64,000 nt of DNA from Kofleriaceae bacterium (GTDB lineage: Bacteria > Myxococcota_A > Polyangia > Haliangiales > Haliangiaceae), in the NCBI GenBank assembly GCA_018057825.1, contig JAGPCY010000004.1, positions 1 to 64,000 on the forward strand, given 5' to 3'. Below the pieces are notes generated by a model that ran no database searches, was not told where the DNA came from, and saw only the letters and a program-made list of their open reading frames with translations. Positions 52,964-63,258 of the stretch are shown here, in pieces. A program made the translations under genes and the position numbers. The stretch's first letter is position 1. Each line of letters starts with the position of its first letter.

Positions 52964-54877
52964 ATGCGCGCGCTCGCCGTCGTCATCGCCACGCTCGGCG
53001 TGGCCGCCCTCGGGCTCTCCGCCTGTCGCAAGCCGCCGGGCCGCGCGCTCACCGCTGCCGCGCCGACCGCGAGCCGCACGCTCACCTTCACCAACCAGTG
53101 CCCCTTCGACGTCTGGGTCCAGTCGGTCGGCTCCAACGCCGCCAACCTGCCGTGCTCGGCCAGCTCGACGAGCGCGCAGGCCAACTGCCCCGACGGCTTC
53201 GTCTGCTTCGACGCCAGCACCAACACCCAGTACTGCGTGCCCGGCACGACCAACGCGACCACGCTGCCGGTCACCAGCCCGTCGCAGATCACCCTCGACG
53301 CCAGCGCGTGCGCGTCGGGGCAGGTCGTCACCGATGAGACCAGCGCGCAGTGGGGGCAGTGCACCTGCGGCGGCAACGCTGACTGCGCCGCCAACCAGGT
53401 GTGCGGCGCGATCGGCCAGGGCGTGAGCCAGTGCTTCTGGGGCTTCACGCTGCCCGACGGTGGGCACCTGACCGCGGCGTCGACCGCGGGCGACACCGGT
53501 ACGATCGCGATCGCCGTCCCGACCGGCGACACCGACGCGATCGTCGCCAGCGGCAACTTCTTCGCGCAGCTCGCGTGCGACGCGAACGGCAACTGTCTCT
53601 CCGACAGTAACCAGGGCGCGCCGGCCACGCGCATCGAGTACACCCTCACGAACGGCGTGGACTTCTACGACGTCTCGTACATCAACGGCATGAACGTCCC
53701 CGCGGTGATGACCCCGGTCGCCACCACCGGGCTCGCCTACGACGCGGCGGATCCGTACCGGTGTCTGGCCGCGGGCGGCGACGCCGCCACCCTGGCGGCG
53801 ATCGCGAGCTTCCAGAGCCAGCACGGGCTGCCCTCCAACACGGCGCTGCAGGCCTTCGCCTGCACCAACGCCTACGCCACGACCTTCGTCGGCGACCGCC
53901 AGGGCTTCAACTTCGTCAGCACGCCGACCAGCCCGGTCAACTGCGCGTCGACCGCCGACTGCGCCTCCGGTCAGGTGTGTGGGCTCACTCTCGGCGCGGT
54001 GAACGGCAAAGGCACCGTGGCGGTCGGCCAGCTCACCTGCGGACAGCGCCTCGGCTACTGGAGCTACGCCCAGCTCTGCGCGGTGAACTCTGGCTTCGCC
54101 AGCGCCACGCTCGGGGTCGCGTGCGACGACGCCGAGACCCGCGCCTACGCGGAGTGCACGGCGCTGTCCGGGGTCTCGGATCTCGGCCCGGGACGGAGCT
54201 GCTTCAATAGCAACACCACCAGTCCCGGCGAGAGCTGCTGCGGCTTCGCGTCTTGGTCCTTCGGCGGCGCCGCCCAGCCGATGGCGGTGGGCGCGAGCGC
54301 CGTGGCCAACGTCGACACCACGACGTGGACGAGCGACATCCTGCCCGTCGTGACGCCGATGAAAACCGGCTGCCCGCTGGCCTACGCCTACCAGTTCGAC
54401 GATCCGTTCGCCACCTTCACCTGCACCACCTCCGCGGCGCCCAACCTGGTCAGCTACGACATCACGCTGTGCCCGGGCGGCAACACCGGTGGGATCAGCC
54501 CACCGCCACCGGCCACCTGCACCCCGACGGTGCCCTCCGGGTTCAGCGCTGATCAGTTCACCGTCGGCGCGCCGGCCGGCATCTCGCTCGCCGTCGCCGC
54601 GTGTGACGCCACCGGCGCGAACTGCACCACGCCGGTGCCCCCCAGCGCGGGCACGACGATCTTCACCACCACCAGCGCGACCATCTACCAGCTCACCGCG
54701 TCGAGCTCGTCGACCTCGCAGGTCTGCCAGTTCCAGATCCCGAGCGCCGGCTGCATCGCCCGCGCCAGCAGCGCCGCACCGCCCTGCACGAGCTGGACGA
54801 TCGCCACCACCGGCGCCTGGGTCGGCCGCAGCATCTCCATCCCCGACTTCGCCGCCCCGGGCGCGCGGGCTCGCTGA
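52964..54877 (+). CDS. thaumatin-like domain lipoprotein
   Basis: 637 residues. Signal and lipobox: ALGLSACRK. The extracellular part begins RTLTFTNQCPFDVWVQSVGS and includes NGVDFYDVSYINGMNVP and CPLAYAYQFDDPFATF, matching thaumatin-family blocks, and it has many Cys (CFDASTNTQYC, CASTADCASGQVC). Thaumatin-like proteins bind or cut beta-glucans. The Thr/Ser-rich C-terminal region may be a linker or second domain. Its ATG at 52964 precedes the signal. It stops 16 bp before the convergent PH/GRAM-like gene. Confidence 0.8.
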   Translation: MRALAVVIATLGVAALGLSACRKPPGRALTAAAPTASRTLTFTNQCPFDVWVQSVGSNAANLPCSASSTSAQANCPDGFVCFDASTNTQYCVPGTTNATTLPVTSPSQITLDASACASGQVVTDETSAQWGQCTCGGNADCAANQVCGAIGQGVSQCFWGFTLPDGGHLTAASTAGDTGTIAIAVPTGDTDAIVASGNFFAQLACDANGNCLSDSNQGAPATRIEYTLTNGVDFYDVSYINGMNVPAVMTPVATTGLAYDAADPYRCLAAGGDAATLAAIASFQSQHGLPSNTALQAFACTNAYATTFVGDRQGFNFVSTPTSPVNCASTADCASGQVCGLTLGAVNGKGTVAVGQLTCGQRLGYWSYAQLCAVNSGFASATLGVACDDAETRAYAECTALSGVSDLGPGRSCFNSNTTSPGESCCGFASWSFGGAAQPMAVGASAVANVDTTTWTSDILPVVTPMKTGCPLAYAYQFDDPFATFTCTTSAAPNLVSYDITLCPGGNTGGISPPPPATCTPTVPSGFSADQFTVGAPAGISLAVAACDATGANCTTPVPPSAGTTIFTTTSATIYQLTASSSSTSQVCQFQIPSAGCIARASSAAPPCTSWTIATTGAWVGRSISIPDFAAPGARAR

Positions 54878-54893
54878 GCCTGGGCGTGACGCG

Positions 54894-55265
54894 CTACCGC
54901 GATGGCCGGTCGACCGCCCGCGCCGCGTCGATCGCGGCGATGACGGCGCGCAGGCCGTTGACGACGAACAGGTGCTCGCCGCCGTCACGGGTCACGACCC
55001 GCAGTCGGACGCGCAGGCCGCCGTCGAAGAGGTTCCAGGTGCGCGGCGCCGCGCCGACCTCGGTGACCGCGGCCAGCGGCACCGACCACAGCCGGCTGCC
55101 GAGCGCGCGATCGACGCGGTTGGGACGGAACCGCAGGGCCCCGGCGTACAGCTCGAGCTTGCCACCTGCGGCGCGGAAGCGTCCGACCTTGTAGTTGGCC
55201 AGCCAGGCGGCCGCGGGCGCAGCCCCCGTACCGTCATCGGGGATCCACCAGGTGTCGAGACTCAC
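54894..55265 (-). CDS. small PH/GRAM-like domain protein
   Basis: 123 residues starting at GTG (55263-55265). It has a W-rich N-terminus (DTWWIPDDG), then [20 protein letters not shown] and [16 protein letters not shown], the strand pattern of GRAM/PH-type domains, and ends in a helix ([14 protein letters not shown]). It is likely a membrane- or lipid-binding module. A longer frame through the hexamer tract to its 5' side is an artefact of the stop-free repeat. It converges on the thaumatin-like gene. Confidence 0.6.
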   Translation of the reverse strand: MSLDTWWIPDDGTGAAPAAAWLANYKVGRFRAAGGKLELYAGALRFRPNRVDRALGSRLWSVPLAAVTEVGAAPRTWNLFDGGLRVRLRVVTRDGGEHLFVVNGLRAVIAAIDAARAVDRPSR

Positions 55266-55289
55266 GGCCGACGAGCATAACGCGCGCTC

Positions 55290-55613
<324 letters not shown>

Positions 55614-55748
55614 CCCGGCGTCAGGCGCCGCCCCTCCCCCCGGTCGCCGCCTTCCCGCGCGGACCGGCCCCAGCCGACCGATCGCGCGGCCGGCCCGGCG
55701 CGACGGCCGACGAGTTCTGTTATCGTGGCCAACATGCTTGGGGGACCC

Positions 55749-57491
55749 ATGCTCCGACGCCTGATCTCCGCCGCGGCTGGCCTGGCCGCCCTCGCCGTGG
55801 CCGCGCCCGCGCGCGCCGACCTCACCGAGCTGAAGTGGGCCAGCGAGGGCTACTTCCGCACCCGCACGGTGATGTTGACCAACCTGGCGCCGCAGCCGCG
55901 CCTGGTGACGTCCTACGCGCCGACCGGCGAGCAGCTCGTCATCCCCGACATCCGCTCGACCAGCTACATCATGAGCCGGCTGCGGCTCATGCCGTCGCTC
56001 CAGTTCGGCAAGCAGGTCCGGCTGAACTTCCAGATCGACGCCCTCGACGACATCCTGTGGGGCGACAACAACGGCCTGTCGACGGCGCCGCTGTTCGCGA
56101 CCGACGGCTCGAACCAGGGCTACCTGGGCGGCCCGATCGGCGACTCGGTGACGATCCGGCGGGCCTGGGTGCAGTTCCCGGTGCCGGTCGGCGTGATGCG
56201 CGTCGGCCGCATGCCGTCGCACTGGGGCATGGGCCTTCTGGCCAACGGCGGCGGCACCGGCTGGATCGATCCCGAGACCCCCAAGGGCGAGCCGCAGCGC
56301 CGCGTCCTCGACAACTTCTTCGACGACGACTTCGGCGACAATCACTTCGGTTCGAGCGCCGACCGCATCCTGTTCATCACCAAGCCGATCACGATCTATC
56401 GGACCCTGGCCAAGAAGGGCAAGGTCGAGCACCCGCTGGTGGTCGGCTACGCCTTCGACAAGCTGTCGGAGTCGCCGCTCCTGCCGTTCGAGAACTTCGA
56501 GCGCAAGTTCCGGCCGTTCGGCCAGCAGGGCTTCATCTCGCGCGGGAAGAACGACGACGTCGACGAGCACGTGGTCCTGGCAGTGTGGAACGACCCGGAC
56601 TGGGACAAGAAGTCGTTCCAGGACGAGCTGCGGGTCGGCGTCTACGGCGTCCTGCGGCTGTCCGAGGAGGGCTCGACCAACCCGTCGGTGCTCGATCCGG
56701 CCAACTTCTGCGGCGAGTTCGACGACGTGCCGCAGCCGTGCGTCGACACCGGCTCGGCGGTGTGGATCGCCGATCTGTGGTGGCGCATCCGCTACGGCAA
56801 GCTCATGACCGAGGGCGAGGCCTACTACATCGGCGGCGAGACCTTCGGCGGCGTGCCGTTCCCCAGCGCCAACCGCAAGAAGGAGGCCGGCATCAGCGCC
56901 GGCGTCGCGCGCTTCGCCTGGCTCGAGCGCAAGTTCGACGCGGTGCTCGAGGTCGGTCACGCCTCGGGCGACGACGAGCTCGAGGACGAGCACTTCAAGC
57001 AGCGCGCGATCCACCCCGACTTCAACGTCGGCCTGATCCTGTTCGAGGAGACCCTGCGCGAGCTGACCGCCCGGGTCTACGGCGTGCCGTTCTTCTCGAC
57101 CCAGAACCCCCAGGGCGCCCTGGGCCTCATGTCCAACGGCGGCGTGATCAACGCCAACTACGTCTTCCCCAAGGCGCGGTTCCGCCCGACCCCGGTGGCC
57201 GACACCGAGATCACCGCCGGCGTGCTCATGGCCTGGGTCGACACCCTGGCCACCGCGGGCACCGCGCTCTTCCGCGCATGCTCGGGCGCCAACGGCGAGT
57301 GCGCCCCCGACGAGACCGACTCCAAGTACCTGGGCACCGAGTTCGACCTCGCCATCAAGGCCAGCTTCGCCGGCAACATGCGCGCGTCGCTCGAGGCCGG
57401 CCTGCTCTTGTTCGGCGACGCGTTGAAGAAGCAGCTCACCGAGGCGTCGAGCTCCTTCACGTTCCAGTCGTCGATCGCGTTCGTGTGGTGA
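55749..57491 (+). CDS. outer-membrane beta-barrel protein (TIGR04551-like)
   Basis: 580 residues. The signal peptide is [16 protein letters not shown] use the ATG at 55749 because a GGGGGA ribosome-binding site lies just ahead; in-frame starts at 55725 and 55734 are alternatives. The mature chain is beta-rich with repeated strands ending in aromatic residues ([34 protein letters not shown]) and a C-terminal Phe/Trp ending (SSIAFVW), as in outer-membrane barrels. TIGR04551 is a myxobacterial family of similar size; this assignment is from memory. The CPBP protease gene overlaps its stop. Confidence 0.7.
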   Translation: MLRRLISAAAGLAALAVAAPARADLTELKWASEGYFRTRTVMLTNLAPQPRLVTSYAPTGEQLVIPDIRSTSYIMSRLRLMPSLQFGKQVRLNFQIDALDDILWGDNNGLSTAPLFATDGSNQGYLGGPIGDSVTIRRAWVQFPVPVGVMRVGRMPSHWGMGLLANGGGTGWIDPETPKGEPQRRVLDNFFDDDFGDNHFGSSADRILFITKPITIYRTLAKKGKVEHPLVVGYAFDKLSESPLLPFENFERKFRPFGQQGFISRGKNDDVDEHVVLAVWNDPDWDKKSFQDELRVGVYGVLRLSEEGSTNPSVLDPANFCGEFDDVPQPCVDTGSAVWIADLWWRIRYGKLMTEGEAYYIGGETFGGVPFPSANRKKEAGISAGVARFAWLERKFDAVLEVGHASGDDELEDEHFKQRAIHPDFNVGLILFEETLRELTARVYGVPFFSTQNPQGALGLMSNGGVINANYVFPKARFRPTPVADTEITAGVLMAWVDTLATAGTALFRACSGANGECAPDETDSKYLGTEFDLAIKASFAGNMRASLEAGLLLFGDALKKQLTEASSSFTFQSSIAFVW

Positions 57492-58219
57492 CCCCCGAGG
57501 ATCGCCGGGCCGGGCGCGACGCGCTCCTGGCCTGGTTGGCGGTGGCGGTGATCGTGGCGTCGGTCGTGCGCATCGACGTGACCCTGCCGCTGGTCGGCCA
57601 CCTGGGCAGCGCGCTGGTGGCGGTGACGCTCCTGTACGCGCCGGTGGTGGTGGCGGCCCGACGCGGCGAGGATCTGCTCGACTACGGCTTCACCGCGGCG
57701 CCGCTCGGCAAGAACCTGCGCTACGGCGGCGCGGTGCTGGCGGTGGTGCTGCCGCTGTTCGCGCTCGGCTACGTCGGCTTCTACGACACGGTGTGCGCCG
57801 ACCCCGATCTGCGGGCCCTGGCCGAGCCCGGCACCTGCCGCGACTGGCACGGCTTCGATCCTCACTGGCCGCGCCAGCTCGGGGCGCTGGCCGAATTCAT
57901 GCTGGTCCAGATCGTCGTGGTCGCCCTGCCCGAGGAGCTGTTCTTCCGCGGCTGCGTCCACGGCCTCCTCGAGCGCCGCTGGCCGCCGACCCGCCGCTGG
58001 CTCGGCGGCGGCATCGGCTGGGCCCTGATCGTGTCGTCGGCCTTGTTCGCGGTGATCCACCTGCCGAAGGCTGGCGATCCTCGAGCCCTGGCGACGTTTT
58101 TCCCCGGCCTCCTCTTCGGCTGGCTGCGCTCGGCCACCGGCTCGATCGGCGCCGCCGTCGGCGTCCACGCCGCCTCGAACATCTGCGTCCGCGTCCTCGA
58201 CGAGGTGCTGCTGCGGTAG
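57488..58219 (+). CDS. CPBP-family intramembrane glutamic endopeptidase
   Basis: 243 residues, polytopic. GTG start at 57488-57490 overlaps the barrel gene's stop (GTGA). Active-site features: PEELFFRG (EExxxR), FAVIHLP, and GVHAASN at the C-terminus. CPBP proteases include Rce1-type enzymes, and I recall that the Myxococcota myxosortases for MYXO-CTERM tails belong to this superfamily. So it could be one, but coupling to a barrel gene alone does not show it. Confidence 0.8.
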   Translation: MTPEDRRAGRDALLAWLAVAVIVASVVRIDVTLPLVGHLGSALVAVTLLYAPVVVAARRGEDLLDYGFTAAPLGKNLRYGGAVLAVVLPLFALGYVGFYDTVCADPDLRALAEPGTCRDWHGFDPHWPRQLGALAEFMLVQIVVVALPEELFFRGCVHGLLERRWPPTRRWLGGGIGWALIVSSALFAVIHLPKAGDPRALATFFPGLLFGWLRSATGSIGAAVGVHAASNICVRVLDEVLLR

Positions 58220-58325
58220 CGGGCCGGGGGGCGCGGCGAGCCGGTGGGCATGGCCCAGCCTGCGATCTGTGGACTTCGGGCGAAATGGCCTTGCACCAGC
58301 CGGGTCGCGATGGTTCGATCGGTGC

Positions 58326-60122
58326 GTGTCAGGCGACCCTGGGAAGGCCCGCGTCGACGTCGTCGTGCTCACGGTCGTACCGCCCGAGCTGGAGGCGGCG
58401 CGCTGCGCGTTGGGTTTGGACGATCGTCATCGGCAGAAGCACGATGGCGCCGTCTACTACCGAGGCCAGCTCCGGTCGGAACTGGCAGGTCGTGACTACC
58501 AGATCGCGCTTGGCTGCGTCGGCGTCGCTGGCAACCCGGGCACCGCCGCGGCCACCGCATTGGCCATAAGTGCGTTTCGGCCGAGGGCCGTCCTGCTCAT
58601 GGGCATCGCCGCCGGGGTGCGCGGCAAGGTGCGCATCGGCGATGTGATCCTGGCCGAGCGGGTGGTGGCCTACGAGCCCGCGGCGCTGCTCCGCACGGCG
58701 ACGGGCGCTCGTGAACAGCCGCGGCCCGAGATCGACCGGGCGCCGCACGGGATGATCCAGGACGCGGTCGCGTACCGCGCCGATCCCGAGCGACTGCGGC
58801 AGGCCTTCGACCGCGCCGGAGGCAAGCCGGTGGTGCCACCGCCCGGGCGAACGGCCGAGTATCGCGAGCACGTCGCCACGGCGGTCTGGCCCCGCTTGGG
58901 CACGATCGCCAGCGGCGAGAAGTTGCTCCGGGATCCCGCCAAGCTGCTCGCGGTGCGCGAGCTTCACGGCAAGGTCGAGGTCGGCGAAATGGAGGCCGCG
59001 GGTCTGGTCGATGCCTGTCGTCGCCACAACCTCCCGTGGCTGGTCGTGCGAGGGATCTCGGATTTTGGCGACGAGCTGAAGGACGATGGGTTCCACGGCC
59101 TGGCGTCGTGCGCCGCCGCCGCGGTGCTGGTGGATTTTCTCGGCTACGGCCTTCAGCTCGATGACGGTCCGGCTCGACCGCGGCCGGCGCCGCGTCCCTT
59201 CGTGTTCGGTCGAGCGCTCCTCGACGACCGTGAGCTGGTCGGGCGCGAGCACGAGAAGCGATGGCTGCGCGATTCGCTCGCAAAGCGCATGCCCGTTGAG
59301 ATCCTGGGCGAGAGGATGGTCGGCAAGTCATCGATGCTGCGCTGGGTCGAGCGGACGACCTTCCTCGACCGGCCGGTGGTGTGGCTCGACGCCGCTTACG
59401 CGACCACACCGGGGGCGCTCGTGGGCGCGATCGCGGAGAGCATGCAGCGACACGACGTAGCGCGGGACCTCGACCGCTCGACCTCCGGCGATGAGGCGGC
59501 GGATCGGCTGGACAGGCTGATGCCTCTGGTGCTGCTCATCAACGACGTCGACAATCTCGCGCGGTCCGGGCGGGGCTTCGATCAAGACTTCTTCGAACGC
59601 CTGCGCGCGCTGGTCGAGGGCGGGCGTCTCACCTGGGTGTCGAGTTCGCACCGGGATCTGTTCAGCGGGTTCAAGGCGCGTGGGCTGACCTCGCGCTTCC
59701 TCAACAACGCGCAGCGCCTCCATCTGGGTGGCCTCGACGACGACTCGGTGCGGGCGTTGGCGGCGCGGGTCGGGGACGAGCGAATCGCGGCGCAGATGTC
59801 CGCTGCGGTGGGCGGCTTCGCCCAGGGTCTTCAGTGGCTCGGCGACTTCTTGCACCGGCGCCCAGGTGCGATCGAGCAGGCCATCGACGCTTTCGCGGTC
59901 GAGAGCGAGTCGATCTTCGAGAGCTGGTGGTCGAGCCTTGAGACCGAGCGCCAACGACTCCTCAAGGCCTGCTGCGATCGCGCGCAGCCGTGCGTCCCGG
60001 CGGCGCGGGAGGCACGGCAGGGGCTTCGCTGGCTCGCCGAGCGGGGGCTCGTGCGCGAGCGTGACGGCGGATTCGCGATCGAGCCGGACCTGTGGCGTGA
60101 GTTCGTGGCCCGTGCGGACTGA
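58326..60122 (+). CDS. nucleoside-phosphorylase-fold domain fused to a STAND-like P-loop ATPase
   Basis: 598 residues from GTG 58326. The N-terminal 270 residues match the MTAN/PNP family (VGVAGNPGTAAATALAIS, LLMGIAAGVRGKVRIGDVIL, VGEMEAAG, RGISDFGD), which acts on nucleosides. Then a P-loop domain with GERMVGKS (G328-S335) and LLINDVDNL (Walker B). PNP-like domains are known effector-associated domains of STAND proteins, where they are proposed to be nucleotide-directed killers. The next gene overlaps by 11 bp. Defence role is inference; it is unusual that the ATPase has no clear sensor repeats. Confidence 0.8.
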   Translation: MSGDPGKARVDVVVLTVVPPELEAARCALGLDDRHRQKHDGAVYYRGQLRSELAGRDYQIALGCVGVAGNPGTAAATALAISAFRPRAVLLMGIAAGVRGKVRIGDVILAERVVAYEPAALLRTATGAREQPRPEIDRAPHGMIQDAVAYRADPERLRQAFDRAGGKPVVPPPGRTAEYREHVATAVWPRLGTIASGEKLLRDPAKLLAVRELHGKVEVGEMEAAGLVDACRRHNLPWLVVRGISDFGDELKDDGFHGLASCAAAAVLVDFLGYGLQLDDGPARPRPAPRPFVFGRALLDDRELVGREHEKRWLRDSLAKRMPVEILGERMVGKSSMLRWVERTTFLDRPVVWLDAAYATTPGALVGAIAESMQRHDVARDLDRSTSGDEAADRLDRLMPLVLLINDVDNLARSGRGFDQDFFERLRALVEGGRLTWVSSSHRDLFSGFKARGLTSRFLNNAQRLHLGGLDDDSVRALAARVGDERIAAQMSAAVGGFAQGLQWLGDFLHRRPGAIEQAIDAFAVESESIFESWWSSLETERQRLLKACCDRAQPCVPAAREARQGLRWLAERGLVRERDGGFAIEPDLWREFVARAD

Positions 60123-62331
60123 CGACGCTACCGGGTCCGAGCTGGAGGCGCCGCCGGTGCCGGGGCTGGCGTCCTTCGCCTGGCTGCTGTTCATGCAGCC
60201 GATCCGGCTGCACTACCGGATGAAGGGCTGGGGTCTTCCGCCGGATGTGGGGGCGATCGGGCTGTGGCGACGGGCGCGGCAGGGGCATGTTCCGGCTCGT
60301 GAGGTCGGACGCCGGTGTCTGGCGTTGCTGTTGGGGGTGATGCCCGTGATGGCGGTTGCGGTGCCCGGCCTCGCGTGGCTGTCAGGGGGCGACGTACAAT
60401 GGGGCGGCGTGGCGTTCGGCGTGGCGGGCGGCGTGGCGTTCGGCGTGGCGGTCGGCGTGGCGGTCGGCGTGGCGGTCGGCGTGGCGGGCGGCGTGGCGGT
60501 CGGCGTGGCGGGCGGCGTGGCGGTCGGCGTGGCGGTCGGCGTGGCGTTCGGCGTGGCGTTCGGCGTGGCGGGCGGCGTGGCGGTCGGCGTGGCGGGCGGC
60601 GTGGCGGGCGGCGTGGCGTTCGGCGTGGCGTTCGGCGTGGCGTTCGGCGTAGCGTCGCTGCGGGTTCCGGTCTGGGGTGTCGAAGCGGCGATGACGCTCG
60701 TGCTGTCCCGGCGGATGAACACGCCCGCCCGGTGCGTGGCGTTGGCTCGCTGGTTGCCTCACCAGCACGATGATCTCATCGCCTTTCCGTTGCCCGGCCT
60801 GAGGACTTGTTTGTTGGCCGTGGCCGAAGCGGATCCCTCCGCGGCTCGCGAGCTGCTCGCTCACGCCGTGGCCTCCCGGGGACAAGCAGGCGTCGCCCGT
60901 CGCACGCTGATCGAACTCCGCCGCCGTGCCCTCGAGCGAGCGGTGCGGACCGAGGCGTTCCTGGCGGTCGCCGCCCTCGACCTGCCGTTCCTTCCGACGG
61001 AGGCGGAGCTCGCTCGGGCCGAGCACTCTGCCGTCCGGCCGTTTCGGGACGCCGCGAAGGATCTGCTCCTCGACGGCCAGAGCCAGCGGGCGCGGCAGCA
61101 CGCGCTGGCACGGGCGGTCCGCGCGCTCGGGGACTTTCAGGTCGCGACCACGGCTGCGAAGCGGCCGGGGGACCTCGACCGGCACTTGCTCCCCACCGCC
61201 CAGGTCTGGCTCGACTACGTCCATCACGCCCGCGAGCGCCTCGACCGCGAGACGCGCGAACGCCCGGAGGTCCCCTCGGTGTTCGTCGCAGGGCTGGCAC
61301 TGACGCCGGCCATCGCCGAGCAACGGGGCCTGTTCAAGGGTCGTTGCGATGTCATCGACCTCCTCCGCCACGACCTGGCACCGGACCGGCGAGGCGTGCT
61401 CCTGATCGTCGGTCAGCGACGCATCGGCAAGTCGTCGTTGTGCAACTGGCTCAGCGAGCGGCTGGGCACCGACACCACCGTGGTCGTCAGCAACTTCCAG
61501 CGCCTCACCGAGGACGACCGCAAGCGCCACCCGCATCGCCGGCTGATCGACGACGTGGCGGCGGCGCTCTCGTGGTCCGCCGAGCCGGCGCCGTCGTCGA
61601 CCGCGTGGGGCGAGGCGCTGGCCTGGCTGCGCACGGTCGACGCTGAGCTTGGTGAGCGCCGGCTGCTAGTGGTGATCGACGAGGTGGAGCGCATCGAGGA
61701 CGGCATCGTCGCCGGTTGGTGTACGACCGACGTGCTGGATTTCCTGCGCGCCGCGGGCGATGATCTGCGCCGCATCCGGTTCCTGCTGCTGTCGGCGTAT
61801 ACGCTCCGTCGGCTGGGGCGCCACTGGACCGACCGACTCATCAGCGTGACGGTGCGACCGCTGTCATACCTGGCTGACGCCGACGCGCGTGAGCTGATCT
61901 GCCTGCCCGTCGACGACTTCCCGGCGATCTATCCGGAGGGTGGTGTCGAGCGCATCGTCGCCGCGACCCGGGGCCACCCGTATCTGGTCCAGAAGACCTG
62001 CGACAATCTGGTGAAGCTGCTGAACGCGCGTGGCGGCCTTCGGCTTGCGACCGATACCGAGCTGACCGAGGCTCTCGACAAGGTCGTGCAGGAGGGCGAC
62101 ATCCCGTTCCTCGAGGCGTGGGAGAGCCCGCGCGACACCGACGCCGAGCGCGCCACGCTGTTGCGCCTGGCCACCACTGACGGCCCCGGCCAGGCCGACG
62201 GCCCTGCGGTCGAGCTGGCCCGCGATGGCTACGTGGCCCTCGACGGCGAGAACCAGGCGTCGATCGCCGTCCCGCTGTTCCGCGACTGGATCCGGCTCTA
62301 CCAGCGGCACTGGCGACCCGCGCCGCCGTGA
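60112..62331 (+). CDS. membrane STAND-like ATPase with 21 GVAx repeats
   Basis: 739 residues starting with GTG at 60112, 11 bp inside the preceding gene. An N-terminal hydrophobic segment (about 30-90) leads into 21 consecutive GVA[F/G/V/S] tetrapeptides (about residues 99-182), giving a glycine-zipper-like hydrophobic span. Next is a helical region and a P-loop ATPase: GQRRIGKS (G434-S441) and VVIDEVERI (Asp523-Glu524). The ATPase resembles that of the upstream protein, which suggests they act together. GVAx-type spans could form a membrane pore or anchor. The repeat is 12 bp per unit. Confidence 0.75.
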   Translation: MRTDDATGSELEAPPVPGLASFAWLLFMQPIRLHYRMKGWGLPPDVGAIGLWRRARQGHVPAREVGRRCLALLLGVMPVMAVAVPGLAWLSGGDVQWGGVAFGVAGGVAFGVAVGVAVGVAVGVAGGVAVGVAGGVAVGVAVGVAFGVAFGVAGGVAVGVAGGVAGGVAFGVAFGVAFGVASLRVPVWGVEAAMTLVLSRRMNTPARCVALARWLPHQHDDLIAFPLPGLRTCLLAVAEADPSAARELLAHAVASRGQAGVARRTLIELRRRALERAVRTEAFLAVAALDLPFLPTEAELARAEHSAVRPFRDAAKDLLLDGQSQRARQHALARAVRALGDFQVATTAAKRPGDLDRHLLPTAQVWLDYVHHARERLDRETRERPEVPSVFVAGLALTPAIAEQRGLFKGRCDVIDLLRHDLAPDRRGVLLIVGQRRIGKSSLCNWLSERLGTDTTVVVSNFQRLTEDDRKRHPHRRLIDDVAAALSWSAEPAPSSTAWGEALAWLRTVDAELGERRLLVVIDEVERIEDGIVAGWCTTDVLDFLRAAGDDLRRIRFLLLSAYTLRRLGRHWTDRLISVTVRPLSYLADADARELICLPVDDFPAIYPEGGVERIVAATRGHPYLVQKTCDNLVKLLNARGGLRLATDTELTEALDKVVQEGDIPFLEAWESPRDTDAERATLLRLATTDGPGQADGPAVELARDGYVALDGENQASIAVPLFRDWIRLYQRHWRPAPP
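60406..60657 (+). repeat. 21 x 12-bp in-frame coding repeat (GVAx)
   Basis: 252 bp of near-identical GGCGTGGCGNNC units with the fourth codon TTC, GTC, GGC or TCG. Unit number can change without a frameshift because the period is a multiple of three. Confidence 0.95.
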
Positions 62332-62415
62332 CGCTGACCCGGTCGACCTCGGCGGGACCGCCCGGTGTCCCAGGTGGACAACCGCCGCGGGACGCGCGAT
62401 CCTGCCGGGGTCGCC

Positions 62416-63252
62416 ATGGCGCAGCCACGACTCATCGATCTCGGCTCGTTGCCGCGCGACCCCGATCGCGACGCGGCGCTGGTCGAGGTGCGCGCGCCGG
62501 GCCGCGCTCGCGACGAGCTGATCCTCGGCGCGGACCTCGGCCGCCAGCTCGATCGGATCGAGGCCGAGCATCGCGATCGCGAGGCGCTGGCCAGGCTCGG
62601 GCTTGCGCCGAAGGGACGCCTGCTGTTCGTCGGGCCACCGGGCTGCGGAAAGACCGCGTGCGCCGAGGTCCTGGCCGCTGACCTGGGGCTGCCGCTGGTG
62701 TACGCCCGGTTCGATGGGATCGTGTCGTCGTACCTCGGGGAGACCGCCAGCAACCTGCGCCGCGTGTTCCAGTACGCCGGGCGGCGACCGTCGCTTCTGT
62801 TCTTCGATGAGTTCGACGCCCTCGGCAAGCGGCGCGACGACCCTCATGAGCTGGGCGAGCTGAAGCGCGTGGTCGGCAGCTTCTTGCAGTTGCTCGACTC
62901 GCACCCGCGCGGCGAGCTGGTGGTCGCAGCGACCAACCATGAGGGGCTCCTCGATGACGCCCTGTGGCGGCGTTTCGACGACGTGCTCTTCTTCGGCAAG
63001 CCCGACGAGCGGCAGCTCCTCGAGCTGCTGGAGCTTCGACTCCGCAGCGTCCGGAAGCGCGGGGCGGACCTCACGGCGATCGTCGCCGGGATGGGTGGGT
63101 TCTCGTTCGCCGATGCCGAGCGGGTCTGCCACGAGGCGATGAAGGCGATGGTCCTGGCGGGACGGAAGGAGCTCACCCAGGACCTTCTGCTGGGCGAGCT
63201 TGCGGAACAGCAGCGACGGCTTGCGCTCGCTGCGACGCGACCTAGACAATAG
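62416..63252 (+). CDS. AAA+ ATPase (IteS-like, subtilase-associated type)
   Basis: 278 residues; ATG 62416. A single AAA+ module: Walker A GPPGCGKT (G73-T80), SSYLGETASNLRRVF (pore-loop region), Walker B LLFFDEFDAL, sensor-1 AATN and an Arg-finger-type LWRRFDD. It resembles the ATPases that sit beside S8 peptidases in defence loci, as described for IteS; that comparison is from memory. The partner gene starts 6 bp after its stop. Its substrates or partner proteins are unknown. Confidence 0.85.
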   Translation: MAQPRLIDLGSLPRDPDRDAALVEVRAPGRARDELILGADLGRQLDRIEAEHRDREALARLGLAPKGRLLFVGPPGCGKTACAEVLAADLGLPLVYARFDGIVSSYLGETASNLRRVFQYAGRRPSLLFFDEFDALGKRRDDPHELGELKRVVGSFLQLLDSHPRGELVVAATNHEGLLDDALWRRFDDVLFFGKPDERQLLELLELRLRSVRKRGADLTAIVAGMGGFSFADAERVCHEAMKAMVLAGRKELTQDLLLGELAEQQRRLALAATRPRQ

Positions 63253-63258
63253 TGGGCG

